From NCBI GenBank assembly GCA_021229015.1, contig CM037777.1, positions 59,420,642 through 59,484,641 on the forward strand: a DNA stretch of 64,000 bases, written 5' to 3'. A model generated the notes under the pieces. The model was not told where the DNA came from. It did not search any database and saw only the letters and a program-made list of their open reading frames with translations. Numbering within the stretch: the first letter of the stretch is position 1; each line of letters starts with the position of its first letter. Made by a program: the position numbers and the translations under genes. Of this stretch, positions 21,642 to 35,108 are shown piece after piece. Origin of the DNA: Solen grandis (Eukaryota; Mollusca; Bivalvia; Adapedonta; Solenidae).

Positions 21642-22954
21642 ATAGTCTAACCAGTGTTAAGAAATCTGGTAAAACCTTACTGGACTTAGAATTACTCTCA
21701 GTCTGATCTAGCTTTTTTTCTCAATTTATATGACCTTGAGTTATATTTACATTAGAATTATAGGATTGATGTGACAATTTGAGGACAAGTACATGTATCT
21801 GTAAGTGAAAGATAACCTATTTACAACTGACCCAGGTTTACAGATAGTTTAACACTCAAGATTCCTCAGGGCTCTATCAGTTGGTGATATACCATATAAA
21901 TTCAACCTACTTAGTAAAATGTTGATGATGTCTTTTATGTGACAGATCAGGTGATCAACTGGGACCATCAGGCCATGTGTTTATATTTAATACATATATA
22001 TATTGCTTTCTTTTTGTATAGATTATACCGTATAACACGAGTCATGATAATAAATGCCCTTCCATGCCCTAAGCCACCCTGTCCCACCCTAATCTCAACT
22101 CAGCATACCTTATATATCATATAATAACAAAATATTATATAAAAGATCATTTTGTTGCTTCATTTCTAAATCCCCCATCAGGACAGCATATGACCTATAG
22201 CTGCAGAGGTGCCAGACATGCAAGTGTTACAGATACACAAGCTCAGGCTGCCAGCTGATGTTCTTCATCACATATTTTGAGCAGCCTGCAACTTTACCTA
22301 CATGATAAAGTAAAACCTCAGTAAACGGAAACTAATTGAAACAACGTAATACATCTCTACTCTCTAACGTTTTCAGGTGGGGTCAGCGCAAAACTGCTAT
22401 AACTCCTATATATACTAGAGGACAGATAGACAGCTATATCACCAACCCAAACACAGTCCATGATTAGACCTGTGCAGGTCTGACAACCTGATGGAGACAG
22501 GACATAAAACCACACATAATTACCGGCAGTCGCTGGTATCTCCCTTTCGTTGTCATAGTTGGCCCCTTGTTTACAGCCGTCAAGCTCTCTTAAACAGGTC
22601 AACTCTTCTTTAAATGACACAACTGATCACTCCTCTATAGTTTTTTGTTTTTTTTTTTTTTCTCTTGAGTTCTTCCCTTTGAATTAAAGACTTTTCTTTC
22701 ACAATAATCTAGTTTGTTTTGAGGTGACTTCTTTATAATCCAACAATTCTGATTATATTAAAAAAATTTTCATTTTCATTAGTATTGGTCACAAGGATTT
22801 TATGAAGATGTCTGCATAGCAATCCATCTAAAGTCCACTTTCAATTTCAATATTTTGCAACATGTTCAGTGTTCGGAATATATTCCAAGCTAATTGTAAA
22901 AAGTACAGTCCAGTAATACTGTCTTTCCCACAGTAACTTTACTAATGATGTCCT

Positions 22955-23009
22955 TTCATATGACAAACACTACACATCAGTTCCATATGACAAACACTAC
23001 ACATCAGTT
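22955..23009. repeat. 27-bp direct repeat, two copies
   Basis: CATATGACAAACACTACACA followed by TCAGTTC occurs twice in tandem, followed by an imperfect third start. Local slippage duplication with no apparent function. Confidence 0.8.
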
Positions 23010-23739
23010 CACAAACAATCTTCCATTTCATGTGACTCGGTCATTTCCACCACTTACTACACTAAACAACCCTTCTATCATGAGTAGCAGTAATGTCAAC
23101 GTTATCCCCTTGCTTTATCTTCAATGTTTGTTTTAACCTTATATCACTAAATACCTCAGCCCAACAATGTCACGTTCTTTCTGTAATGCACACTGTAATG
23201 AAATCTCCAGAAATACATTCAGACCTATGTCAGTGGACACAGTCTAAATACCAGTCAACCTGTAAAGAGAGGCCACTGATTGGATAACAAGCACTGATTT
23301 TATGGACAGTTTAACCTCTGAATAACAACCTCTCCTATATAAAGGCCAAATTCAGTTTCAAATGAGTACATTCACTGTACACCCCAACATCATTTCCTCA
23401 TCAACATCTATTCCTTTTCAAACACTTCAAAATATAATTACAATGTACATGTACATACATACAGCTGTGTACTCAAAGTCCAACAATTCATTCAGTCATA
23501 AGAGCCTTATAGCCTGTGACAAAACTTCGACTAATATGGCGTAGTGTGCCTGGGTTTCAAAAAGCTGTTGCAGGATATTCTCATAAATTACTACAAATTT
23601 TCTTTCTCACCAATCCATAAAGTGTGAGACACATCAATGGTGATTATGTCTAAATATAAATAACAGAGTGAAATGGTCTCTCATTAAGATGAACATGGTT
23701 GTCACTCAGACTGGTCCTCTCTAACTTGGACATGTTAAC

Positions 23740-23825
23740 CTTTTACCTCATGAATATTCATGTACATATTTATGACTTGATGAATATTAATTTACTGATC
23801 TGAAAATGGTATATAAAGCTATGAT
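23740..23825. mobile_element. Family 2 MITE, end fragment
   Basis: AACCTTTTACCTCATGAATATTCATG and ACTTGATGAATATTAATTTA match the left end of family 2 MITEs such as those at 3110 and 38709. The rest of the element is missing. Confidence 0.55.
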
Positions 23826-24182
23826 TTTTTTCCAATGCAGTCTGAGCCAAAACTTGTTTTTTTCAAGCGCAAATGATTTCCAATTACCTTTGAAAGATTC
23901 CCTTCATTATTCTTTGACTCAGTTACCTCGAGAATATATAATGTCCTTTTGACCTCGATATGTAATACGACTTTGTCTAAAAAATACACACTTCTACACA
24001 TGAAGAAAATGTGCATCAAGTTTAAATGGGGTTACACTATATGCATGATGATTTTCATATTATTTTAACTTCCTACGTCTTAGAATTGATATGCTTCATT
24101 TCTGTACAGACAATTTCCGTATACCTGTCACATTATAAGATACTTAAAATGATGCACGCTGGCATCTGATTGTGCAACTCCC

Positions 24183-24424
24183 TTAACCCATTCCCTCATA
24201 TAGACTCATTTTGACGCACTCAATAGGTACCACATAAAGCCTGATCTGCAGAAAACCACAGTTAAACCTTACCAAATTTAATTACAAAATCCTCATTTCC
24301 AGACCACTGAGGAGCAGCGAACAGCATAAAACCTGATCAGCCTACGAGTTACTCGCAGGCTGATCTGGTTTTATGCTGTTCGCATAGGTCTTTTCATGTC
24401 ATCCTCTATGAGGGAAAGGGTTAA
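24183..24424 (+). mobile_element. TTAA-flanked palindromic MITE, piggyBac-like ends, copy B
   Basis: 242 bp bounded by TTAA. Ends TTAACCCATTCCCTCAT and ATGAGGGAAAGGGTTAA. Internal hairpin around GATCAGCCTACGAGTTACTC. It has no coding capacity, so movement would need a transposase in trans. Confidence 0.85.
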
Positions 24425-26974
24425 TATCTCACAAGAACCTTAAATTAAATGCTTCAAGCATGAGTCACTATCATCATTTATCTGATGATTTCATTCAATT
24501 AGTTGCTGCTGTTGGAGATTACCATGGCTGCAACACTATATCAATCTATGATAGAGCTGCATACATTTACAGAGAGACACCAAGAATGAACCAACAACCT
24601 ACTGTAAGTTATTTAATCAGTGCTCATTCACTTTTTTCTCTGTTTTTGGTAATTGGTCAATCTTGAGACATTTATTCAACAAGTCAAAAAACATATACTG
24701 TATTTCTCCCGTTGAAAAAGTCCCCACCACTCACCATTTTGTAGAAAACAAATCAGGCAACCATTTTTAGGTACTATTCTTAAATAAATGTATCAAATAC
24801 TTGTACAAACAAAAAAAATAATCTAGGATCCTTGGAAAACATGTGTCAACTGCTGAAGAAAGCTTGACAGAAAAAGTGTGACAGAAGAAGTGTGACAGAG
24901 GAAGTGTGACAGACGAATGGACAGAGAAATTATCCCTCTGCGTTACCTCTGCCTACACCAGGTGACACATAATTATTCAAAACACAAGCTTTTGTATAGC
25001 TAAAATTTGTTAAAGAACCAACACTTTTTTGAGCAAGTATATAGAATGCAGGTGGAGGTGTTAATTAGAGGTCTTAGTGTAATGAGAGAATAGTGCAAAG
25101 CCTTGGACCACTGGGCTGATATACAACTGATATTTCAGCCACTGTGCACACAGAAATTGACCTTTTACAACATCACATCTACAGGAGACAATTGATGTCA
25201 GAATCAGACAGTAACAAAACAGAACATGCTGCTGACAAGGTCAGGTTGTGAGGTACAGTTTAATGACTGTGACCTGTCAAGGACTGCCTTAAAAACTAGG
25301 ACCATAGTCGAAGATGATGAATACCCCCACCCACAACTCTTGTACATGTACTCAAAAATATAAAAAGATTTTAAACTTTTTGTTAGGTTGGGGAATATGA
25401 GATGCAAGGTGACAGGATAGCCTAAGTGATTTCATATTCAGCCCCATTCTAATCAATTCTTGTGAGAAAATGGAAAATAATCAAGCATCAGGTATTCCAA
25501 GGTCTGTAAAGACTAAAAATAACATTTTGTATATAGGAAGTTACCAGATGTAACAAAAATACATGGATTGTAAATGATAGCAGCCCAAGCAATTGACCTT
25601 AACAAAAAACTTAACCACCCAAAAATTCTAGTCAAAAAGGAGGCATAAATATGCCAAAATAGCTTTTAAAGTTACCTGCCCTTTCTGAAATTTGGCTCCC
25701 CTTTTGGTAATGAACATGTATTCCAAGTCTGAAGCAAAATTGTTTGACAATCTTACAGAAATGGACCTGAACAAAAACATAACCTGACCACCTATGCTAA
25801 CATGAAGGTCATGATGAAAACTCCACCTTTTATATTTAAAAAATGCAGAGCTTAAAATTAATTGTCAGCACATGACTTCTATCTATCTAAATGACAGAAA
25901 TAATTCCAAGGTCAGATATTCTTTTATGAATTATATTCCTGAAATATCCAAGCTGGTCCACAAGCAGGACAACCAGTCCAAGAACTTCCCAATTTTGCTA
26001 ACTGCAAAGGAAAGTACAGTCAAACCTGTCTTAAGCTGTCAGTCAATGGAACAAGAAAAAGTGACCACTTAACTGAGGTGGTGCTAAATGAAGGTTAAAT
26101 ATATATATCAAAATGCTATTTTGGTAATATTTAAATTGAATGTTAAATGCAAGTTGGCCCCTTAATACAGGGACCGCAATACAGGTTAAAATATATATAA
26201 TAATTTGTAATGACTTTGATATGTTGCAGCTGGGATAAAACACACAAACTCTTAGTTACTAAGTAGATACTCTAACCACTCAGCTACCTGGACCATTGTA
26301 TGCTTTTGTAAATTTTCTCATTTTCTTATATGTACATTTATAAACTTACATCAGTTTTAAGTTTGAGTATGATAGATAACCATGGTTACTGAATGATAAC
26401 ATTTGAAAAACAGTTTAATCCATCATTTTGTGCATTGCCAGCAGCTATGGTAATAAAAAGTCAAACCTGCTTACATGTTTGTATTTAGGAAAAACAACAT
26501 CCTGACAAAACTTAAAAAGCCAACATTTTTAAACAAATTACACCAGTGTTCTTTGGAACACATGTGTCACCTGCTGAAGCATGACGGACAGACAGATGAC
26601 AGAAAAGTGATCTATATGAGTCACCTCTGCTTACAGCAGGTGACACAAAAAAGGCTTCCCTTATATTATCATTGATGTTATTATGATTGCATCACAAACA
26701 ACTAAGAGTAATAACAATCAATAATATACCTAATCAACCAGTGTGAGTTATAATTATGTAACCATCTGATTTCAAAACTGATTACTGATGTTTCAAACTT
26801 AAACTATATGAGCTTTCTAAGAAAGTGATCTATGTACAAGTACAACAACTGATCAGTCAACAGGTATCACAAGCTGATAGAGGTTTACAATGTTGTGTGG
26901 AGTTTACCATAGCAAAAGAACCCAGCAGCTGTGGAGGGCTAAGTGACAGATGAACCACATTGAGGGTGTGACAG

Positions 26975-27440
26975 ATGAATCCAGCAGCTGTGGAGGGCTT
27001 AGTTACAAGATGAATCCAGCAGCTGTGGAGGGCTTAGTGACACATGAATCCAGCAGCTGTGGAGGGCTTAGTGACACATGAATCCAGCAGCTGTGGAGGG
27101 TTTAGTGGCAGAAGAATCCAGCAGCTGTGGAGGGCTTAGTGACAGATGAGTCCAGCAGCTGTGGAGGGCTTAGTGTCGGATGAATCCAGCAGCAGAGGAG
27201 GGCTTTGTGACAGATAAATCCAGCAGCAGTGGAGGGCTTAGTGGCAGATGAATCCAGCAGCTGTGGAGGGCTTAGGTGACAGATGAACCCAGCAGCTGTG
27301 GAGGGCTTGGTGACAGATGAACCCAGCAGCTGTGGAGGGCTTGGTGACAGATGAACCCAGCAGCTGTGGAGGGCTTGGTGACAGATGAACCCAGCAGCAG
27401 TGGAGGTCTTGGTGATAGATGAACCCAGCAGATATATATG
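26975..27440. repeat. 34-bp tandem repeat, about 14 units
   Basis: The unit is GATGAATCCAGCAGCTGTGG followed by AGGGCTTAGTGACA, with spacing 33-35 bp. Variants include GAACCCAGC and AGCAGTGGAGG. Minus-strand open frames (SPPQLLGSSVTKPSTAAGF-like) are by-products of the repeat. Confidence 0.92.
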
Positions 27441-28383
27441 GAAGGCTAAGTGACAGTAAGTCAGCAACTATGACCACTTTGTTACTACTTATTTTTACAT
27501 CAGGAATAAGACGGTTACAAAGTGGAAGCTGACCTCTCAGTTTTGTTAAGTTTTCACTTGCCTAATGGACCTTTCAAGTGTTTTAGCTGTATTCAAATAG
27601 ACTTTATTCAACAGCAACACTTAGACAATAGGATGTCATTTCTTGACCTGATTTACAAACAGACGGGTGGACGGATGGACAGACAGACTTTAAAGTGATC
27701 CCTATGTGTCACCTTTGCTTACAGCAGGTCACATAAAAACCAAATCAACCTGCCATCTCAAGTTAAACAATACATTTATTTACTACATAAAGGGCTATTA
27801 ACAGAACTATTCCATCTTTTTTTTTTTGCACATCAAAAAGTTTCAAAGTCAGCCATAATCATGAACAATTTCACACCATTATTCAGAAAAACCTAACTTC
27901 AAATGAAATTATCTGATTTGACTTTGACCTAGCTAATTGGATTTAACTGGCATATTTGAGTGGTTAAGGTTTGAAAAGGAGAATGTTGCCCTAATCCTAA
28001 TGAGGCAGCTGTTAATTGATACCTGAATGCTGCATGTGTAATGCCTGCAGGTATACCGTTCTACATCATGTCCAATCAGTCACCTCACAACTGGAGAGAA
28101 GCTACCATAACCATCTGAGAAGGTAAGTTACTTATCGTTACTACGTGGCAGTTTTCAGCTTTTGAGTAACTTGCGGGCTGATCAGGTTTTATTCTGCTCC
28201 AATATATCTTGGAGATGAGGAGGCCTAATTAGCTTGGAATACAGTGTAAAAAAACTGTTCTGTGGAAACTGAATTCAATATGATATGATATATCAATGGT
28301 TTATGCATGCTCAAATATATATCTATTTAAAACTTATTCATTTTACGTCTATTTGGAAACAAGTTCTTACATAATACTAATCC

Positions 28384-28514
28384 GTCTTGACGGTTCCTGG
28401 TTGGACGGGCAGTACTTTGCACCTTGGAAGGTCATGAATATCCCTATTACCAAAGGGGCTCAAACCCACAACTTTCCGGGCCACAGTCGGGTATGTTACC
28501 ACTGGACCATGGGG
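28384..28514 (-). mobile_element. tRNA-derived SINE
   Basis: On the minus strand from 28514: A box TGGTCCAGTGGTAAC, B box GGGTTTGAGCCCC, body ACCTTCCAAGGTGCAAAGTAC. Same family as 16398-16600. Confidence 0.75.
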
Positions 28515-30609
28515 CCCTTTCTGTAGATTTAGACAAACCATACAACAAATACCATCAAAAACACGGATATGTCTAAAAATGGTTTTCCTTCACATGTTTT
28601 ACCATGTTTTACTGGGGATTTGCTGGACTCCCACCCAAGTTAGAAGACAAGCGAAGGTTATTTGGCACAAATTTAATGAAGTTAAGTAATTTTTATAAAT
28701 TATAACAACACACATATATCATGAGCTTCTTAGAAAGTTGTTTGACAGAGCATTGAATAGGAGGATAAAGTGGGAACCTTTGACCTTATGACAATATACC
28801 TCAATGCCCAAACCATCCAGCCCATTTGTGCCTCTTAGTTATGAATTCCTTGGATCTGCCACTGAATGTTACCTGTTGATCTTTACGGTACTTTAATAAA
28901 GAGAAACAAGTTTACAGTGAAAAACCTGACTATGCTGGCTGATCATGACCAGGCCCGGTGTTCTCAAAAATACGTAAGTATGATCTCAGGCTCAAATTTG
29001 AGTATCATACTCAAATCCCTATTGAAATTAATGGGCATTGTTTGAGTATAAGTACAAAAATCATAATTGTGTATTTTTTTTTTTTGAGAACACGGGGCCA
29101 AGTGTCATACTGGTGACATACTAGCGACATAGGTAATTTCATGAGTGATTCAGGACTAATTAGTTCACAGTCAACTGGTCCATACATATGATACAAATAT
29201 GCAATACACATGTAAAATGTGTGGTTTTATGAGGAGGAAGTACTTGTAATATGAGATATAGCAATTAAATGAAAAGAAAGGTGGAGATTCATTTATTTTA
29301 TTGCATGTCTGTATCAATAGAAGATATATCTGTTCATGAATGACAAAATCACTAGTGAAAATACAGATTTTCTATATATGATTATGGGTTAAAATGAAAT
29401 TCAATCTTTCAACAACAACAAAAAAATATTTTATATCATGATATTCTGATACATTATTTTTTTTTTCTTTTCTTTACGTCTTGAAACTCCCCATAGCGTC
29501 CAAGCCAAAGTATATGATGTTACATTATTTATAACAATTTAACATTTATCAATATTCTTTCATTCATAAAAACCATCACTCAAGGTGATCAATACCCCCA
29601 CATCCCACTTTGTCTTCATGTATTGGGAGTTTAAGGCTAGACATTGTGTATCGTGACATAACGTGACGTGACATGACGTGAGGCAATGGGACGTCATGAC
29701 ATTCATGTTTCCTATATAGCTCCCACTCATGTGAAGTGGGAACATAATAAAAGGGAGTTGATGAATAATAAACATTTTTACTCATTTTTTACCATCTTCA
29801 TTTTTAAGTTTTTCATTTCATCTCCTGTATGCCACTAACAAGAATTTTTAACTCCACAGTGTTATGAGCTGTTGTATTTATGATCAGTAACTCAAAATAT
29901 TGTTCCAATAAACCTTGTGATTATGTTTGGTCATTATTCATAAATAAGCAAGGAGTGGACACCATCAATGATGTAATTTCCATCAATTCAAGGGCTATAA
30001 CTTTGGTGATACTTGGACTTACTGGCTGGTTATCAAACTTGGCCTAGATAGAGTGCCACTTATCTTTGTAACCAAGCCTGGTAAAGACTGGTTCACCTTT
30101 GCCACAGTTAGAGAGGAGACAAACTGAAACGGTAGCCACCCATCTTCCTGCCCTCTAAAAATGTCACAATGAATTTATAACAAATACAGTCTTAATTAGT
30201 TTAGAGCAGAAAAAGGTGAATACTTAAATACCTATGCCAATGTTTAATTTAAATCCATTTAACAGTTTTCAAGGAAGTTTAAGCAAAACACCAGGCAAGG
30301 GGTGTAGACCCGGATATATGACAGGTGAAGTAAAATCTGCATAACACTGAATGATTTTCTTGAAAAATATACCATCACTGCCTATAATTATATCTCTAGT
30401 TCAAGAACAATAAATATAAAAAACATATATCCCTATGTATTTTACATATAGATGTAATATATCATATCATCATTTTCACTATTTTTCAAAGATAGTTTTT
30501 TCCAAGAATAACTGTAGTTACTTTTAAGAACAAAGAAGACTTCATTTTCTTTAAACTTTCCTAGGCCTTAAACACCCAGAAACCATCATGAGTGACTTAG
30601 TTTAAAAGT

Positions 30610-31180
30610 TTTTATGCTCCCACCAAAAATGGGGGGGGGGGGGGGGGGGGGGGGGGGGTAGAGATAGTTTTGTCCGTACAGTCCGTACATCCGTCCAGAA
30701 ACTCTGTGACTAGCATAACTCTGAAAGTATTTGTACTACAGACTTGAAACTTCATGGATATATTAATCAAGACATAAACTTGTGGACCTTGATATTTCTA
30801 TTGAACCACTGTTGAAGATGACAGAGTTATGGGCCTTTGTTTTTGAAAAAATATGGAATTTTATGCTTGTGACGCACATAACTCTAAAAGTATTTGTACT
30901 ACAGACTTGAAACTTCATGGATATATTAATCAGGACATAAACTTGTGCACCTGGGTATTTTTATGCCCCCTTATCAAAAAGTGAGGCATATAGATTTGCC
31001 TTTGTCCATCCATCCATCCCAAAACTGGACACACGCAACAGTTACTGTAAAGGTATTTGTGCTACAGACTTTAAACTTCATGGATATATTACTCAGGACA
31101 TGACTTGCACTCCTGGGTGTTGGCCTTTGTTTTAGAAAATGTGAAGGGTAGGGGCATCTGTGTCCTCTGTACACATTTCT
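30610..31180. repeat. Dispersed repeat with three internal units and a G28 tract
   Basis: A motif ACTCTGAAAGTATTTGTACT ... ACTTGAAACTTCATGGATAT recurs at about 30718, 30890 and 31050, roughly 170 bp apart. The left end carries a run of 28 G (30631-30658). A second related head (TTTTATGCCCCCTTATCAAA) begins at about 30959. No coding potential was recognised. Confidence 0.75.
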
Positions 31181-32202
31181 AGTTAATACCTATTTCCCTG
31201 TCCATCTAAAAGAAATAAGTTTAAAATCACACTCAGAAGTGAGAGAAATGAAGCTTCTAGTATAAAATAAAAAGAACATTCAGGTTAAAGATTATGGCAC
31301 TTTTAATAACAGTATACTATGGTACACTGGCATCTGCCATGTTGCAACATCCTCAGAAATTCCCCGTTACATGTCATCAGAAATATTTCGCCCTTACCTA
31401 AACCAAAACAGTAGATGCAAAAAAGGCATGCTAACTTTAAATTCTACCAAGAGATACAATATTTAGCCTCTTTACCCTATGTGTTAATATATAAACATTC
31501 TGATGGGTCAAAGTTTATCTGATAAACACAGGGTGGCTATCAGTAGACTACTAGGTATATGAAGTAGACTGGTATTTCCAACTGACCCAAAAACCTGTCA
31601 CCTGAATATAGGCTGTCACACAGTCTGGCCCTCTGTACATACTGCATACCACTTTCACTGGGTTAGGCTGGCCATACTGTACACCGATTCATCAGTAAAA
31701 GTAGAAACACAAATTCTGCGTTTTACAAATGAACAGCATTTTTGCTGCTATAAACGCTTGCACATTTCAGTCTCATGAACAAATATTAATATCAACAATC
31801 AAATCATGAGCCTGGTACAATTTTGCAACAATTTCATTCAGGTTGTGAAAATGTCTAACTTAAAATGTGCAGAGTCATTTTGTTTTTACAATTTTAACAA
31901 TTGCTACACAGAATTGTACATATTTTTAATAATTTGTGAATGGGACAATTTCCAAGAAACTGTATGATGATATAGCAAAAACAGCTATATATAGACCCCA
32001 GGTTGAAAACAAATAACAACTGAGCAGGAACAACCTGATGATGTTTTCAAAAACACTTCTACTTGATAACCACTTGAGTGAAGCCCTGATATTTCCTGTA
32101 AAGTCAACAATGGCAGTCATGTGACTTCAGTTATCTCTAAACCCAGTGTGAGGACAATCTATTACCCTCATGTAAAAGTCATAAAGGTACTCGGACCACT
32201 AT

Positions 32203-32420
32203 AACTTTTTGTTGTTTGGGTTAAATGTTCCACCAACAGTATTAATTTTCAGTCATTTGGGGACTTTTGTCTACATGAGATAGATACATTGCTGCTACAC
32301 TGTGATACCACCCCATAAACAAGTGGCATGATACCACAACCAGTCATATTATCCTGACATTGGGTCAACCAGTGGTGAAGCTTTGGTATGACTTTGGTAT
32401 GTTGCAGCTGATATTGAGGA
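32203..32420 (-). mobile_element. SINE-like repeat, partial
   Basis: Same family as 21325-21641: CACCAACAGTATTAATTTCA, TACATGAGATAGATACATTG and TGGCATGATACCACAACCAG are recognisable. The end reads GTTGCAGCTGATATTGAGGA. Confidence 0.55.
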
Positions 32421-34026
32421 CCAAACCCATGTCTTCCCTTTTCCGGAAATGAAATTGACTTGTCTTTAACAAGAACAACTGAGGGGTCCCAGGTTTGAGT
32501 GTTGCCTAGGGCACTGTTTACTTCCTTAAGCAAGAAATTTGGCCTTAAACTGTTTGTTAATGTGTACCTGAGAGGGCAGTATAATTCCAATATAATTATG
32601 TGATGTCATAATGTGGACTGCCATTTGCGGAATGAAAGACTCCCCAGGGAAATCAATACTTAAAGTAACCTGATGACCAGGGTTGAAAGTCAGTGAATAT
32701 GCCCATGGTATGAAACTTAGATCATAAAACTTACAACTAGAACCATCACAAACTGTTTATAGGCTATACTTCTTACAAAATCCTTGACACAGTTATCTGC
32801 ACTTGTCTGCTAATTATTGTTCCTATCATGATAAGTCATTATTCTAAGTTTGCAGGCATTATCAACAACAGTTACCAAACTTTGTGTAAAGTAAGGACAG
32901 GACTGGACAGGACAGGACCAGAAGGTACAAACGTTTTTACTACTAGGTGAGGTGGGGGTAAAATTACTGGACATTAGGCAGAGAACCTTTAACAGGGCCA
33001 GAGTGAGTGACTGAAGACACAAACATGGAGTCTACTTTTGTAGGATTTCTCAATTCCTCAAATCTAAAAGACAAGTGCTTTACAAACAGAAAGTGAGATT
33101 TCTCCTGGTGTAACAAAAAAAGGAATTGCAAATTGAGAAAAAAAGGTCAGTATTTCCATTTGAAATCGTACATGTATTCTTCATTCTTCATTCATGTAAT
33201 ATGCATCCGTAGTCATAAACATGAGGATATGCGTTAAAGAATTAATGATTCAAAAGTTGATAAAATATTTTCAAATCAGCAATGCAACTTTTTTTTTTTT
33301 AAAAATAAAATTAGAAAAATATCTCTGTCTTGATTTCAAATATATAACCACTTAATATTTGAAATGGAAAATTAATTATACTGTGCATCATTTTCTCATC
33401 CTCACATTTGGCACATAAAGGGAGGCAATTCAGATACACTTGTCACTGCAAGAGTACAGTTAATTCCCTTTCATACCTGAGAATGGTTTATAATTCTGTT
33501 GCATAAACTTCACATGCAATTAAGTGTGCTGCATATTAAATACCAAAATATTTTAATGATAGGGCAGTTTCAAAATAACTTTTGATTGTATATATCAATC
33601 AAACTGTTAAGCAACAAATGATTGTTTGTGTAATTTTGTGGCTAGTTTGAATCTGTGAACTAACGCAAAACATTATCAAGCCCATGAGTTGTTGTTTATA
33701 ATGTTTGATATGACAAGATGCATACACAAAAATGCTGGCTGTCTCCTGTCTTACATTACTTCCACGTGGTAAAATTTTAGAAATGCTATAAACACATGAA
33801 TATCACCTGGACATATAATAGGGACATAATGACAACCTACAGCTCCTGGCCACTTCCATGGAAGATAAACACTTTTTGCTTTATTTTTTTAATGCCAGGA
33901 CTACCCTTAGATCTTGGTAATCCTGATTGAGGAATGTGACTGGGATCAAAGTCCAATCTCCCACCCCAAAATTTATCTTCCAGGAAGATAAAAGTACTGA
34001 AACAGCCATAGGTCAAGGAAACCAAC

Positions 34027-34146
34027 CTTAATGCTGATAACTCCTTTCAGCTTCCCGACTTCTATTTCGATCTTGTCAGCACATGCCTGAGTGGCCATGT
34101 CCTGGATACGCAGCACAGCGGACCGCTCCATATCCTCGTCCTGGTC
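34027..34146 (-). CDS. ATP7: ATP7 exon: degenerate HMA domain 1, first half
   Basis: 120 bp, 40 codons, phase 0 to 0, between a TTTCCAG acceptor and a GTTGGT donor. It encodes MERSAVLRIQDMATQACADKIE and continues to GVISIK, aligning with V.GMTCxSCV..IE of an HMA domain. The first metal-binding cysteine is replaced and only the second remains. It joins in phase to ALVEAREAHVMYSP of the exon starting at 17866, restoring a full HMA fold across a 16-kb intron. The ATG inside it could be the start if the acceptor-like site is not used; otherwise an upstream exon lies to the right. Confidence 0.75.
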
Positions 34147-35108
34147 CTGGAAATGATGGAAGACGTTCACCATGAAATCATATCTACCCTGAAGTATTGG
34201 CCCTAACCAACAAGTTAGTCTCTCTATTCCCATTTATTTTGGATTTTTTTTGTTGACATTATATATATATTTAAATGAATCGATACAAAACTCAGTTTCA
34301 TAGACACATATAATGGTGGCTTCATGTTCCAGGAAACATGTGATCTACCATGAAATCAACACAAATTAGTTCCCAACGAAAATTGATGATTTTTGAGTGC
34401 CTTATAATGAGTTTAATTTTTCCTTTTATTTCCCCAAAAATAAACTTAATGATTTCTCAAAATTAAGGAACTCTCTCTCTCTATGCTATAGTACAAACAT
34501 ATAAGAAATGTAAATAAAACTGTTTCAATTTTCAGCAGTGCAACCTTATTACTGTTGTAATTATATCATCATTTTTACCATTCTCAGATGAACCAATTTA
34601 CTCCATAATTAATCAGTTGATAGTCAGATCAAACTAAATCATCAGAATGATAGCGATATATATAATGAACAGTATAAAGCCTGATCAGCCTGACAGTTAC
34701 TAAAGTTGATCTGGTTTGATATACTACTCTCAAAACAAAAATCATTTCCATCTAGGTTTTCATGTGTTAAAGAGTAAAGAAAGTTAGATATCTTATTATA
34801 ATTAATAATTAAAGCTACCCAAATCTGTCAAAATTATAATATTTAATGACAAATGATTAACTAGTGAAAACGTGTATGACCCAATCCAGCCTATGTTTAC
34901 ACAGATATAAGTTTTGTTTTTACAAAATTTCTGGATTTGGTGATAAACAAAATGGCCCCAGGGTGGCAGAGATTTGACTGTCACCTGTCCTGACCTTCTC
35001 CTGACCCCATCTACATGGTATTCAATGTGGATCATTCTCCAGTCATTCATAAATCTAGATAACTATAATAAATACATGTTTCTATGTTGTACATTTACAA
35101 CCAAATTT

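Larger units (their letters stand above)
17867..34026 (-). other. 16-kb ATP7 intron rich in repeats, no coding exon recognised
   Basis: This stretch separates the two halves of HMA1. It holds the 168-bp tandem repeat, two TTAA-flanked palindromic MITEs, SINE-like elements, the 34-bp tandem repeat, a G28 tract and other dispersed repeats, listed separately. No open frame here resembles a known protein. Confidence 0.6.
311..34146 (-). other. ATP7: ATP7-type copper-transporting P-type ATPase gene (16 exons seen, 3' end outside window)
   Basis: Sixteen exons on the minus strand join with consistent phase and GT-AG boundaries into about 1,192 codons. Order: degenerate HMA1, HMA2-HMA5, HMA6, HMA7, helices 1-4, actuator domain with TGEAMP, helix 5, helix 6 with CPC, DKTGT phosphorylation site, and nucleotide-binding domain with SEHP, VPGCG and GNREW. 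In the family this protein pumps Cu(I) from the cytosol into the trans-Golgi lumen or out of the cell, using metal-binding N-terminal domains loaded by the ATOX1 chaperone. Vertebrate ATP7A/B has six HMA domains; here there are six with intact CxxC plus an extra degenerate one. The GDGxND hinge, last helices and C-terminus lie left of position 1. The invertebrate gene cannot be assigned to A or B, so the symbol ATP7 is used. The true first exon was not identified. Confidence 0.95.

Noticed and set aside
27102..27477. Minus-strand frames with SPPQLLGSSVTKP repeats
   Set aside because: They arise from the 34-bp tandem repeat; no start context or domain.
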